Assembly (NCBI GenBank): GCA_016704425.1
Contig: JADJAC010000010.1
Span: 241,501-305,500, forward strand
Length of the DNA: 64,000 nt
Direction of reading: 5' to 3'
From: Sphingomonadales bacterium
GTDB lineage: Bacteria; Pseudomonadota; Alphaproteobacteria; Sphingomonadales; Sphingomonadaceae
The notes below the pieces were generated by a model. It saw nothing but the letters and a program-made list of their open reading frames with translations. It made no database searches and was not told the origin of the DNA. A program made the translations under genes and the position numbers. Of this stretch, positions 8,463 to 15,867 are shown piece by piece (the stretch's first letter is position 1; every line of letters starts with the position of its first letter).

Positions 8463-8767
8463 TTGCCAGCCTTATCCTTCTGCTTTTTGCGCTCCACCCG
8501 ACGCAGGTGGCTGCGCCGTCGCAGGCCCCAATCGGCCCAATGGCCGATTTTCGGCCTCTTGCGCTTGAAGACCACATAGTGCCGCTTGGCCCAGAGCGAG
8601 CTCCTGAGGATCAGGCCAAGGCCAATGGCGAAGACGAAAATCCCGCCAGGCCCCGGCAGGAAACCCACAAGGGGAGAGGTTAGCAACAGGGCAACGCCGA
8701 ACACAGCCATCGCCAGGCGATATGTGGGGCTCCGGCCAAGCGCGTACCAGCGTTCCTTCAACTTCAT
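8459..8767 (-). CDS. PGPGW-family small transmembrane protein
   Basis: 102 aa from the ATG at 8767 (MKLKERWYALGRSPTYR). Two adjacent hydrophobic segments (about residues 20-37 and 43-53) are joined by FLPGPGGIF, which resembles the PGPGW motif of a family of putative bacterial membrane proteins. The C-terminus is strongly basic (RKRPKIGHWADWGLRRRSHL). Function unknown. The longer frame to 8935 lacks plausible protein sequence before this Met. Confidence 0.7.
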   Translation of the reverse strand: MKLKERWYALGRSPTYRLAMAVFGVALLLTSPLVGFLPGPGGIFVFAIGLGLILRSSLWAKRHYVVFKRKRPKIGHWADWGLRRRSHLRRVERKKQKDKAGN

Positions 8768-9199
8768 AATGGCGATGTGGTACCCTTGTGTTGCAAGCGC
8801 AAGGCATTGCGCGCGATTTCTCGGCAGGATTGCCAGGCCGTGCGTCAGAACGCGGCACGGGGCCGGCATCCGGTGGATGCATTTCCGTGTATTCCTCTCA
8901 ATGCCCCGGATTCGCTTCGCCCCCGTCGCACACAAAAGCGAAAGCCGATCCGGCGCATGCTCGGGATCGGGGATTCAATTCCCTAGAAGCTGCATTAGAG
9001 AGAGCAGGAACGGCGAAACGAAGAACAGCACTCTGATTGCCTCAATCGACATCGACCCGGCGATCGCAAGAATCGGTTGGCGGATGCGAAGTTCGAGGGG
9101 TGCCGGGCTGAAAATCATGATACAGCCAGACTATCGCCTGCAGCTTTCGCGTTGCTTGGCAGATATGGTTAACGACAATCCCGGCCTGGCAAGCATGTG
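8768..9199. other. intergenic stretch, no supported gene
   Basis: About 430 bases between the divergent 8459-8767 gene and comM. Open frames on both strands here have no recognisable protein features and are probably chance GC-rich frames. A short dyad GGGATTCAATTCCC lies at about 8965-8985. I see no convincing promoter or RNA. Confidence 0.5.
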
Positions 9200-9937
9200 A
9201 TGGTGTCGACCGTCCAGACTGTTGCTTACCTCGGCCTTGAGGCGCGCAGTGTCGAGGTTCAGTGCCAGGTGGCGCCCGGCAATCCCAAATTCGCTGTCGT
9301 CGGCCTTCCGGACAAGGCCGTCGCCGAAAGCCGCGAGCGGGTCCATGCCGCGATCTCGGCAATGGGACTTTCGCTCCCGCCCAAACGGATCACGGTCAAC
9401 CTTTCGCCCGCCGACCTGCCGAAGGAAGGGTCGCACTATGACCTGCCCATCGCGCTCGCGCTGCTTGGCGCAATGGGTGTGGTCGATGCGGAAACCCTGG
9501 CCAGCTATGTCTTTGTGGGAGAACTCGGCCTCGATGGCCGCGTTGCGACGTCTCCCGGCGTCCTGCTTGCGGCTCTTCATGCGGCAGAACGATCGCTTGG
9601 TCTTGTCTGCCCCGCGTCGCAGGGGCCGGAAGCGGCATGGGCCGGGCAGGTCGAAGTGATTGCCGCCCCGGACCTGCTTGCGCTGCTCAACCATTTCAAG
9701 GGCAGCGCCCTGCTGCGCCCGCCCGAACCCGGGGCAGTCGAGCCCCGAATTGTTGGCCCCGACCTTGCTCAGGTCAAGGGTCAGGAAACGGCAAAGCGGG
9801 CCATCGAAATCGCAGCCGCCGGTGGCCACAATCTGGTGATGGTCGGCCCACCGGGTGCAGGAAAATCTCTTCTGGCTTCTTGTGTGCCGGGCATCTTGCC
9901 AGATTTGACCGCGGCCGAAGCCCTCGGCATTATGTAG
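9200..9937 (+). pseudogene. comM: comM (YifB family Mg-chelatase-like ATPase), 5' part, interrupted by IS1595-family element
   Basis: N-terminal part of the AAA+ protein ComM, a branch-migration helicase that helps natural transformation. It has the family start VQTVAYLGLEARSVEVQCQ, the N-terminal Lon-protease-like S5 fold (VVGLPDKAVAESRERV, NLSPADLPKEGSHYDLPIAL) and the Walker A MVGPPGAGKSLLA near residue 220. Genuine comM sequence ends at 9924 after TAAEAL. The element then adds GIM and a TAG stop (9935-9937). The remainder resumes at 13656. I chose the ATG at 9200 over the GTG just before it. Confidence 0.95.
9917..9924. repeat. left 8-bp target site duplication of the comM element
   Basis: GAAGCCCT directly before the left inverted repeat; an identical copy lies at 13656-13663 directly after the right one. 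Eight-base duplications are the family norm for IS1595. Confidence 0.93.
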
Positions 9938-9949
9938 CAAACGCACCAA
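9925..9949 (+). repeat. left terminal inverted repeat of the comM element
   Basis: 25 bases identical to the reverse complement of 13631-13655. It supplies the TAG that closes the comM 5' fragment. Confidence 0.94.
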
Positions 9950-9997
9950 GGGGTGCGGTGCGTGATTAGTGCGGCGCTAGCTTTCCTGAGTTTATTC

Positions 9998-10894
9998 TCA
10001 GGGCTTATAGTGAGTAATCCTTGCGGGTTGGGATTTGACGTAGAAGTTTCTGGTGGACTTCGGCTGTTTCAATTCTGCAATAGAGAAGCGCGCTCCTACA
10101 CTCCGAACTTGCCCAAATATATCTTCCCAAGAAACAATGAGATTGGCTTGAAGGAGGGCATTTTTGCCTTCTCTGAAACATTCCAAAACTTGCTTCCCAA
10201 GAAGCACGGTGTCGCGCTCATCAAACCATATAAGGCAATTACTATTCTCGCTCGTTCCGATGGTCAGGGAATTGAGATTGGCAGTCGCTTTTCGACTTTT
10301 AACGTCAGGGCCGGACTGAGGCAAAAATTGTCCCTCTTTTTCGGCGTAAACAACAAAGGAGCCATTCACTTTTACGTTGTGTGCAACCGTGCTGCCGGAG
10401 TTTATGATGGTCATATCCAACATAACCGCCGAATCCATGATGTCGATTTGAGCGGACTCAACCTTCAAGTCGGCACTGAATTGGTGAGCCGCAGATGCAA
10501 GCGCGATTTCGTTGCTTCGGCGAGTTTCATCAAAAGTGGTTTTGACCAGCCAGACACCGACCGCGCTCAAACCCATCCCGATCAGGGCGGCAACACCCAT
10601 AATCTTCGTCCACCACGCAGTGACTTTCTGCGCAGCCAAGTCTTGTTCTTCGCGTTCATTTTCGCGCTGGGATTGGCGAGCCTCAGCTATACAATCTGGA
10701 CTAGTGATCGAAGAACCGCAGACCCATTTTATACGATCTTCGGCGTTCTGGCGGTGTATCTCGGTGCGCTGGGTTGCCTCATTTTCTAAAGCGGTGCTGT
10801 GCCATGAAAGTGTAGCGTACAAACCATAGCCGACGCAGATTAACAGCGTTAGTCCTGCAATCTTAGCGAACTTGCCCCAACCGCTTCTAGACAT
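9998..10894 (-). CDS. passenger membrane protein, function unknown
   Basis: 298 aa, not assigned to a characterised family. Two hydrophobic segments are visible: about residues 9-28 (FAKIAGLTLLICVGYGLYAT) and 94-118 (MGVAALIGMGLSAVGVWLVK). A charged stretch separates them, and a long C-terminal domain with beta-rich character follows (IDIMDSAVMLDMTIINSGST, VAHNVKVNGSFVVY). Similar two-helix proteins are common as cargo near alphaproteobacterial transposases. Its start overlaps the upstream DUF6471 gene by 46 nt, implying co-expression. Base composition is A+T-rich for this genome. Confidence 0.75.
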   Translation of the reverse strand: MSRSGWGKFAKIAGLTLLICVGYGLYATLSWHSTALENEATQRTEIHRQNAEDRIKWVCGSSITSPDCIAEARQSQRENEREEQDLAAQKVTAWWTKIMGVAALIGMGLSAVGVWLVKTTFDETRRSNEIALASAAHQFSADLKVESAQIDIMDSAVMLDMTIINSGSTVAHNVKVNGSFVVYAEKEGQFLPQSGPDVKSRKATANLNSLTIGTSENSNCLIWFDERDTVLLGKQVLECFREGKNALLQANLIVSWEDIFGQVRSVGARFSIAELKQPKSTRNFYVKSQPARITHYKP

Positions 10895-11073
10895 TGTATC
10901 AGAAATACCGCCGTGAATTTTCCCCGGCTCAACTTGTTCCTGATATTCGGCTCAGAGTCCACAACTCCTATTGCGGACAGTTTCTCTGCCAACTGTGCAT
11001 AAGAGACGTTCCGGCGCTTTAATTCCGCCTTCAATAGTCCCTTCACTTTGGCTTCCCATTCCGTATCGGCCAT
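10849..11073 (-). CDS. DUF6471 domain protein (small putative regulator)
   Basis: 74 aa. The sequence WEAKVKGLLKAELKRRNVSY, AQLAEKLSAIGV and the stretch NIRNKLSRGKFTAVFLIQCL matches the pattern I know as DUF6471, a helical domain resembling helix-turn-helix regulators. DNA binding is inferred, not shown. It is divergent from the transposase, with overlapping promoters and repeated ACGAATG boxes between them, so control of its own and transposase transcription is an attractive guess. It lies upstream of and overlaps the membrane protein gene. Confidence 0.8.
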   Translation of the reverse strand: MADTEWEAKVKGLLKAELKRRNVSYAQLAEKLSAIGVVDSEPNIRNKLSRGKFTAVFLIQCLEAVGASSLRLQD

Positions 11074-11083
11074 AAAATCACTC

Positions 11084-11142
11084 CATTCGTCGCAAATATC
11101 ATCATATGCGATACGAATGCGCTTGTCTACAGTACACGAATG
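11084..11142. promoter_or_regulatory. three ACGAATG boxes between the DUF6471 gene and the transposase
   Basis: CATTCGT at 11084-11090 is the inverse of ACGAATG at 11113-11119, and a third copy lies at 11136-11142. The boxes cover the -10 and spacer of the DUF6471 promoter and the spacer of the transposase promoter. This is where an autoregulator would bind; the identity of the binder is inference. Confidence 0.5.
11101..11129 (-). promoter_or_regulatory. candidate promoter of the DUF6471-membrane protein pair
   Basis: On the minus strand TAGACA (11129-11124), a 17-nt spacer and TATGAT (11106-11101). Near-consensus housekeeping promoter, 28 nt upstream of the DUF6471 start. Confidence 0.55.
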
Positions 11143-11152
11143 TCATTATATA
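11123..11152 (+). promoter_or_regulatory. candidate transposase promoter
   Basis: TTGTCT (11123-11128), an 18-nt spacer, TATATA (11147-11152), 29 nt before the transposase ATG. Its -35 overlaps the -35 of the divergent DUF6471 promoter, so the two would compete for polymerase. Confidence 0.5.
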
Positions 11153-11181
11153 CGATGCATAAGCAACGGATACGATGACAA

Positions 11182-12144
11182 ATGGCACAGCATTTCCTCC
11201 TTTCAAGCGCCGCTCGCACACTGAGCCTGAAGGCCGTCTTCTCAATGGGAGAGGACAAGGCTTACCAGACCTTTTGTGAAATGCGTTGGCCGGAAACCGA
11301 TGGCGAAGCCGTTTGCCCGCGTTGCGGCTGCGTTGAGTCCTACGAGATCAGCACGCGCCGCAAGTTCAAGTGCGTTGCCTGTGGCCACCAGTACAGCGTC
11401 ACCAGCGGCACAATCTTTGCCAGCCGCAAACTGTCGTTCGTAGATCTGTTGGCCGCCGTCGTGATCTTCTGCAACGGTGCGAAGGGCGTTGCCGCTCTGC
11501 ATCTGTCGCGCGATCTGGATTGCCAGTACAAGACGGCCTTCATTCTTACGCACAAGCTGCGTGAAGCGATGGCCCAGGAACAGATTGGCCGCACGCTCAA
11601 TGGTACTATCGAAATCGACGGCGGCTATTTTGGCGGATACGTGAAGCCGGAAAATCGCGCTGAGGACCGCAAGGACCGTCGCCTGAAATCGAACCGCTCA
11701 GGCAAGCGTATGTGCGTTGTCATTATGCGCGAGCGTAAGGGCAAATCGCTTCCCTTCATCGTTCGCAATGAAGGCGATGCCGTTCCCTATGTGCGCGATC
11801 ATGTTGGCACGCTCGCAACTATCCATGCCGACGAAGGAAGCGGCTGGGATGCCCTGCACGCTGGTTGGGATACGCGCCGTGTCAATCATTCGGTCGCGTT
11901 CAAGGATGAGGGCGTTTGCACCAATCAGGCCGAAAGCTACTTCTCGCGCTTGCGCCGCATGGAGATCGGCACGCATCACCATATCGCTGGACCATACTTG
12001 AACCAGTACGCCGGTGAGGCTGCATGGCGCGAAGATCACCGCCGCGTTGCCAACGGTACACAGGCAGCGATGCTTTTGGATGCGGCGATGGGTTCGCGGG
12101 TTAGCCGGAACTGGAAGGGATACTGGCAGCGCGCGACAACTTAA
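11182..12144 (+). CDS. IS1595-family (ISXO2-like) transposase
   Basis: 320 aa, intact. The N-terminal zinc ribbon is CPRCGC then CVACG (about residues 45-75), with the linker YSVTSGTIFASRKLSF typical of the family. The DDE catalytic core follows: IEIDGGYFGG (first Asp), IHADEGSGWD (second Asp), TNQAESYFSRLRRMEIGTHH (Glu), with the ISXO2 ending YAGEAAWREDHRR. It cuts and joins the 25-bp terminal repeats. Its stop overlaps the convergent fic stop by 4 nt. Confidence 0.95.
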   Translation: MAQHFLLSSAARTLSLKAVFSMGEDKAYQTFCEMRWPETDGEAVCPRCGCVESYEISTRRKFKCVACGHQYSVTSGTIFASRKLSFVDLLAAVVIFCNGAKGVAALHLSRDLDCQYKTAFILTHKLREAMAQEQIGRTLNGTIEIDGGYFGGYVKPENRAEDRKDRRLKSNRSGKRMCVVIMRERKGKSLPFIVRNEGDAVPYVRDHVGTLATIHADEGSGWDALHAGWDTRRVNHSVAFKDEGVCTNQAESYFSRLRRMEIGTHHHIAGPYLNQYAGEAAWREDHRRVANGTQAAMLLDAAMGSRVSRNWKGYWQRATT

Positions 12145-12746
12145 GTTGGCACGGTAGCCAATTGTTTCAGAACGAGATCATTCAAGAACGCGGTGATTTC
12201 CGATAAATCCGTGTTCATTGTGCCCGGCTCTTTTGCGTCGTGCATCCGTTGCATGATCTCGCACATCTGGTCGTGCGTGTCGCTACGAATAAGTTCCATG
12301 ACGGTTGTAGTACCGGGGAGCCATTGATCGAGCTTCTTGCAAAGGACGTAATACATCAACGCCCGAGCGGTGCGCCCATTACCATCGCAGAACGGATGAA
12401 CGTGATTGACGCCCCAAAGTGCATAGCCAGCGGCCTGCAATGCATCAAACTTTGCCCAATTTGTGTGAAGATTCTCAAGAAACAGATTGATCTCATCGAG
12501 TATTAGGGACCAATCTGATGGATTGTGGGTGCCCACTGTGACGTTGTAGTGGCGACGATATCGACCCGGTTGAGGGGATATGTACTGAGTAGCGTATAAA
12601 TTCAGGCTGCACAGAAAATCGTGATCAATTTCTAAGCCATAGCCAGAAACGAAAAAGCAAGTTTGAAGGTAATCGTATTGCCTTAGTCTATTCCGATCTG
12701 AAAGAAATTGCCCCGCTGGCGAATTAGCATCTAGAATTAGTGCCAT
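12141..12746 (-). CDS. Fic domain protein (probable AMP-transferase toxin), passenger gene
   Basis: 201 aa from the ATG at 12746, which has a GGGAGG ribosome binding site. The catalytic loop NHVHPFCDGNGRTARALMYY fits HPFx[D/E]GNGR exactly: His as general base, Asp for Mg, and the GNGR anion hole, so the active site looks intact. The usual upstream flap region is around RYRRHYNVTVGTH. Fic enzymes usually transfer AMP to hydroxyl groups of target proteins; the target is unknown. Immediately upstream is a 57-aa gene (12810-12983) with an antitoxin-like SFAYGN motif, separated by a strong terminator. A toxin-antitoxin pairing is inferred. Confidence 0.9.
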   Translation of the reverse strand: MALILDANSPAGQFLSDRNRLRQYDYLQTCFFVSGYGLEIDHDFLCSLNLYATQYISPQPGRYRRHYNVTVGTHNPSDWSLILDEINLFLENLHTNWAKFDALQAAGYALWGVNHVHPFCDGNGRTARALMYYVLCKKLDQWLPGTTTVMELIRSDTHDQMCEIMQRMHDAKEPGTMNTDLSEITAFLNDLVLKQLATVPT

Positions 12747-12758
12747 TTTGCCTCCCAA

Positions 12759-12785
12759 CAAAAAAGCCCGGCATTTTGCCGGGCT
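12759..12785 (-). terminator. Rho-independent terminator between antitoxin-like gene and fic
   Basis: On the minus strand GCCCGGC pairs with GCCGGGC around AAAAT (12784-12766), followed by TTTTTT. It ends 2 nt before the fic ribosome binding site, so most transcripts from the small upstream gene should stop before fic. Confidence 0.85.
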
Positions 12786-12809
12786 CCTATGCTGGAATAA
12801 CCTAGCTAT

Positions 12810-12983
12810 TTATGCAACCGCATTAACTTCTGCTAGGGATGCCCGACGAACAGCCTCTTTTGTGCCCTTATCCTCTTTTGGAGCATTCCCGTATGCAAAG
12901 CTAATTCGCTGATCTGCCATTTCAGCAGGGGTCATTTTATGACCCTTCAGCGCATCTAGCGCCTTTCTCAGTTCTTCTGTCAT
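12810..12983 (-). CDS. small antitoxin-like partner of Fic
   Basis: 57 aa: starts MTEELRKALDALKGHKMTPA, then QRISFAYGNAPKEDKGTKEA, ending ASLAEVNAVA. It has a good ribosome binding site (AGGGAGA) and directly precedes fic, the order usual for class I Fic antitoxins such as VbhA and YhfG. The SFAYGN stretch resembles the inhibitory SxxxE(G/N) motif but has Gly where the inhibitory Glu is expected, so inhibition by the classic Glu mechanism is uncertain. Its own reading frame is too short for many gene finders. Confidence 0.7.
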   Translation of the reverse strand: MTEELRKALDALKGHKMTPAEMADQRISFAYGNAPKEDKGTKEAVRRASLAEVNAVA

Positions 12984-13004
12984 TTGCGTCTCCCTCGGCT
13001 GGCG

Positions 13005-13034
13005 AACGAGAGTTATGTTATTTTTACTCTCGTT
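13005..13034. promoter_or_regulatory. inverted repeat upstream of the antitoxin-like gene (possible operator)
   Basis: AACGAGAGT (13005-13013) and ACTCTCGTT (13026-13034) form a perfect 9-bp dyad with 12 A/T-rich bases between, 22 nt upstream of the 57-aa gene. The position suits autorepression. No T-tract follows, so it is unlikely to be a terminator. Confidence 0.5.
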
Positions 13035-13153
13035 AAAAAAGTCTCAACGTATCGTTTGAGATGCATTTGCAAGCGTCGTTGATACGCTCCGCTAAGGATT
13101 ATATTGTTACTGTATTACGGTAATCGCAAGTCCCCTGCGAAAAAGATTATTCG

Positions 13154-13588
13154 TCAACGAATAATCTCCCACTCCAGCCAGAACGCTTGCGGGCTTCCCG
13201 CGTTCCGTACCGTGCCCTTGTCGCGCAGTCCTCTGAGCGCCGTAGCAACGCGCTTGGACATGACGTTGAGCAATTGGGGCGTTGCCACCATCCCGCGCTG
13301 TACGATCATTTGAGCGGCTATGTCGCGGCTCGTATAAGGTGAGCGCGCAACCCTTAGTATATCCAGAACAACGCGGGACATTTCACCGCGCTTGCTCCAG
13401 TGTGCAGGCGGCTTGAACGTCTTTGGCGCGATTGGCTGTATGTCCAGATGCGGCGCGACGATACGCAAGGTTGCGTCCAGTGTCTCCAGATCGGCTGCAC
13501 AACGCGCAAGCGATTCCTGGTGGTGCTTGATCTCACCGGCAATCGCCGCACGCTTCTTGAGCAATCCCGTTACCATGTAATCCGTCAT
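13154..13588 (-). CDS. passenger protein with coiled-coil N-terminus and winged-helix-like C-terminus
   Basis: 144 aa, function unknown. Residues 5-42 look like a heptad-rich helix (LLKKRAAIAGEIKHHQESLA). After a Pro-rich linker (KTFKPPAHW) comes a helical domain, SRVVLDILRVARSPYTSRDI and KRVATALRGLRDKGTVRNAG, which reads like a winged helix-turn-helix, ending FWLEWE. I recognise the pattern from many alphaproteobacterial mobile regions but know no assigned role. The start lies about 67 bp inside the right end of the element, so its promoter may lie in or next to the inverted repeat. Confidence 0.75.
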   Translation of the reverse strand: MTDYMVTGLLKKRAAIAGEIKHHQESLARCAADLETLDATLRIVAPHLDIQPIAPKTFKPPAHWSKRGEMSRVVLDILRVARSPYTSRDIAAQMIVQRGMVATPQLLNVMSKRVATALRGLRDKGTVRNAGSPQAFWLEWEIIR

Positions 13589-13630
13589 GCATTAAATGTA
13601 TCGGATTCGATGATAAACGCTAGATTTGCG

Positions 13631-13655
13631 TTGGTGCGTTTGCTACATAATGCCG
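13631..13655 (-). repeat. right terminal inverted repeat of the comM element
   Basis: Exact reverse complement of 9925-9949. Its outer end supplies an ATG (13650) that is in frame with the rest of comM. Confidence 0.94.
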
Positions 13656-14447
13656 GAAGCCCTGGAGGTTTCAATGGTTGCGAGTATCGCCGGTGAATTG
13701 GGCGGAGGCAGGATGATCCGGAACCGGCCCTTTCGCGCGCCGCACCATTCAGCGTCGATGCCGGCGCTCGTGGGTGGCGGCCACAAGGTCAGACCCGGCG
13801 AAGTCAGTCTTGCCCATCTCGGCATCCTGTTTCTCGATGAACTTCCAGAATTTCAGCGTGCCGTTCTCGATTCGCTCCGCCAGCCGCTTGAAACGGGCCG
13901 CGTCAGCGTTGCCCGGGCGAACGCTCATGTCACCTTTCCCGCGCGCGTGCAGTTGATCGCTGCGATGAATCCGTGCCGCTGCGGCCATCTTGGCGATCCG
14001 GCCCTTGCCTGCGCTCGCGCGCCGCGATGCGCTGCCGATTATCAAGCGCGCGTCTCCGGGCCGCTCCTCGATCGGATCGATCTGCACATAGAGGTCGATG
14101 CCGTGAGCGCTGCGGACCTGGTCCTGCCCGCACCGGCCGAAGGATCAGCCGCTGTCGCGGATCGCGTCAGGGCAGCGCGCGATTTGCAGACCGCTCGTTA
14201 CGCGGGCTCTGCGACTCGAACCAATTGTGAAGCGGACGGGGAATTGCTTCAGAATGCAGCAACGCCAGACGAACCGGGACGAAAACTGCTGACGCAAGCG
14301 GCAGAAGCCATGCGACTGACCGCACGCGGCTACACCCGGGTCTTGCGCGTCGCTCGGACGATCGCAGATCTTGGCCAATCCGAAGGCGTTGGCCGGATTC
14401 ATATTGCCGAAGCCTTGAGCTACCGGCGACGCCCGCCCCGCAATTGA
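13656..14447 (+). pseudogene. comM: comM, 3' part after the insertion
   Basis: Starts with the second GAAGCCCT copy and continues EALEVSMVASIAGEL, NRPFRAPHHSASMPALVGGG, LAHLGILFLDELPEF (Walker B), AAMNPCRCGHLGD and a C-terminal lid domain, ending RRPPRN. Joined to 9200-9924 minus one target copy it gives a full-length ComM of typical size with no frameshift. An ATG at 13650 in the element end could allow re-initiation of an ATPase fragment lacking Walker A. Confidence 0.94.
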
Positions 14448-14559
14448 TCTTTGGGACCGGCCAGACGCGATGTCTTGCAACGCCCGATGCCAATTTTCGG
14501 ATTGTAGGTTGCGGGCGCCGGGTTGCTTGTCTAAACGCAGCGCCGCTGACCCGTTTTGG

Positions 14560-14644
14560 GCCCCTGTGGTGAAATTGGTAGACGCGCTCGACTCAAAATC
14601 GAGTGCCGCAAGGCGTGCTGGTTCGAGTCCGGCCAGGGGCACCA
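14560..14644 (+). tRNA. tRNA-Leu(CAA)
   Basis: Acceptor stem GCCCCTG pairs with CAGGGGC, discriminator A and encoded CCA at 14642-14644. The anticodon arm CTCGA-CTCAAAA-TCGAG gives anticodon CAA. The long variable arm (TGCCGCAAGGCG) is class II as expected for leucine. T arm GTTCGAGTCC. Confidence 0.95.
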
Positions 14645-14680
14645 TTCATTCTACGGTATGTGACGAGCAGACAGTCGAGC

Positions 14681-15859
14681 TCACACCCCGTTGGCCGCCT
14701 TCCAGTCGCGCCGGATTTTCTTCGCCAGCGAAAATTTGTGGACTTCTGTCGGCCCGTCATAAATTCGGAAAGCGCGGACTTCGCGGAACACCTGCTCCAC
14801 GATCGTGTTGTCGGTGACACCTGTTCCGCCCATCACCTGAACGCACCGGTCTGCCACGCGCATCAGGGCTTCGGACACCGACACCTTGGCCATCGAGCTT
14901 TCCACCGTCCCGAGCGAGCCGGTGTCCAGCACAGTCGCGCACCAGTCGATCATCAATTCGGCCTGCTTCAGGTCGATCATGTTCTCGGCCAGCATGAAGC
15001 CAACGCCCTGATGCTCGATCAGAGTCTTGCCAAAGGCCGAACGGCGATTGGCATAGTCGCTGGCAATCTCATGCGCGCGGATGCAGCTGCCCAGCCAGCG
15101 CATGCAATGCGAGAGTCTGGCCGGACTGAGGCGAACCTGGGCATAGGTGAAGCCTTCCCCTGCATTGCCCAGCATCTGGCTTGCCGGAACCCGCAGCTTG
15201 TCAATTGTGACCGTCGCATGGCCGCCGGGCATCGAGCTGTCGATCGTATTGGGGATATGGTCGACCCGGATCGTTGGATCAGGCAGGTCGACCAGAAACA
15301 TGCAGGCGCCCTGTTCGGCCTTGGCCATGACGATACCGACGCCAGCGCCTTCGCAGCCGGTAATGAAGGCCTTGCGCCCGCTGATCACCCAGTGATTGCC
15401 ATCGAGCCGACACGTCGTCTGCATCATTGAGGGGTCAGAGCCTGCCCCGCCTTCATGCCAGGGTTCCGTCATGAAAAAGGCGGAACGCGTTCGACCCTCG
15501 ACAAGAGGCTTCAGGAACCGTTCCTTGATCTCCGGGCTCCCGACCTTTCCCAGCAGATACATGTTGCCCTCGTCGGGCGCCATAGTGTTGCAGGCCAGCG
15601 GCCCCAGCGGGGAAAGTCCAGATTGGATCAGGACAACCGCTGTTTCGCGCTGCGTCAGGTGAGTCCCGTCCGGCAAGATGTGTGGTGTCAGCACCCCGGC
15701 GGCGCGGGCCTTTTCCTTGAGCTCGGCAACCAGCGCGTCGGTCGGCGCGCCATGGTGATCCCGTCGCGGGTCACGTTCGTAAGGTATGACAACTTCGCGC
15801 ACGAAGCGTTCGACGCGCGCGGCAATGGCCGCTGTGCGTTCCGGTCCGGCACCCGACAT
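14681..15859 (-). CDS. acyl-CoA dehydrogenase family protein
   Basis: FAD enzyme of acyl-CoA beta-oxidation, 392 aa from the ATG at 15859. It has the FAD/acyl-CoA loop FFMTEPWHEGGAGSDPSMMQ, the mid beta domain WVISGRKAFITG, the C-terminal helical domain with NRRSAFGKTLIEHQ, and the C-terminal YDGPTEVHKFSLAKKI, typical of ACAD10/11-like enzymes. It follows the thiolase stop by 8 nt in the same direction, so the pair forms a fatty-acyl or branched-chain degradation operon. Chain specificity is not visible. Confidence 0.93.
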   Translation of the reverse strand: MSGAGPERTAAIAARVERFVREVVIPYERDPRRDHHGAPTDALVAELKEKARAAGVLTPHILPDGTHLTQRETAVVLIQSGLSPLGPLACNTMAPDEGNMYLLGKVGSPEIKERFLKPLVEGRTRSAFFMTEPWHEGGAGSDPSMMQTTCRLDGNHWVISGRKAFITGCEGAGVGIVMAKAEQGACMFLVDLPDPTIRVDHIPNTIDSSMPGGHATVTIDKLRVPASQMLGNAGEGFTYAQVRLSPARLSHCMRWLGSCIRAHEIASDYANRRSAFGKTLIEHQGVGFMLAENMIDLKQAELMIDWCATVLDTGSLGTVESSMAKVSVSEALMRVADRCVQVMGGTGVTDNTIVEQVFREVRAFRIYDGPTEVHKFSLAKKIRRDWKAANGV

Positions 15860-15867
15860 GGGCGGGC

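Larger units (their letters stand above)
9925..13655. mobile_element. IS1595-family element (3731 bp) with passenger genes, inserted in comM
   Basis: Both ends are exact: the left begins CGGCATTATGTAGCAAACGC and the right end is its reverse complement, perfect over 25 bp (9925-9949 and 13631-13655), flanked by GAAGCCCT duplications. The single transposase (11182-12144) is of the ISXO2-like DDE type. Passengers are a membrane protein, a DUF6471 protein, a Fic protein, its small antitoxin-like partner and a winged-helix-like protein. The cargo is visibly more A+T-rich than the surrounding chromosome, which suggests transfer. Intact ends, duplications and transposase frame suggest a recent insertion. 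Confidence 0.93.

Noticed and set aside
8777..8986. Small plus-strand protein in the comM upstream gap
   Set aside because: No ribosome site, no family character, and codon use unlike the neighbours.
8965..8990. tmRNA or tRNA fragment suggested by GGGATTCAATTCCC
   Set aside because: No acceptor stem or alanine-like arms; only a short dyad.
14560..14681. Integrative element attached to tRNA-Leu
   Set aside because: No integrase nearby and no repeat of the tRNA 3' end in the window.
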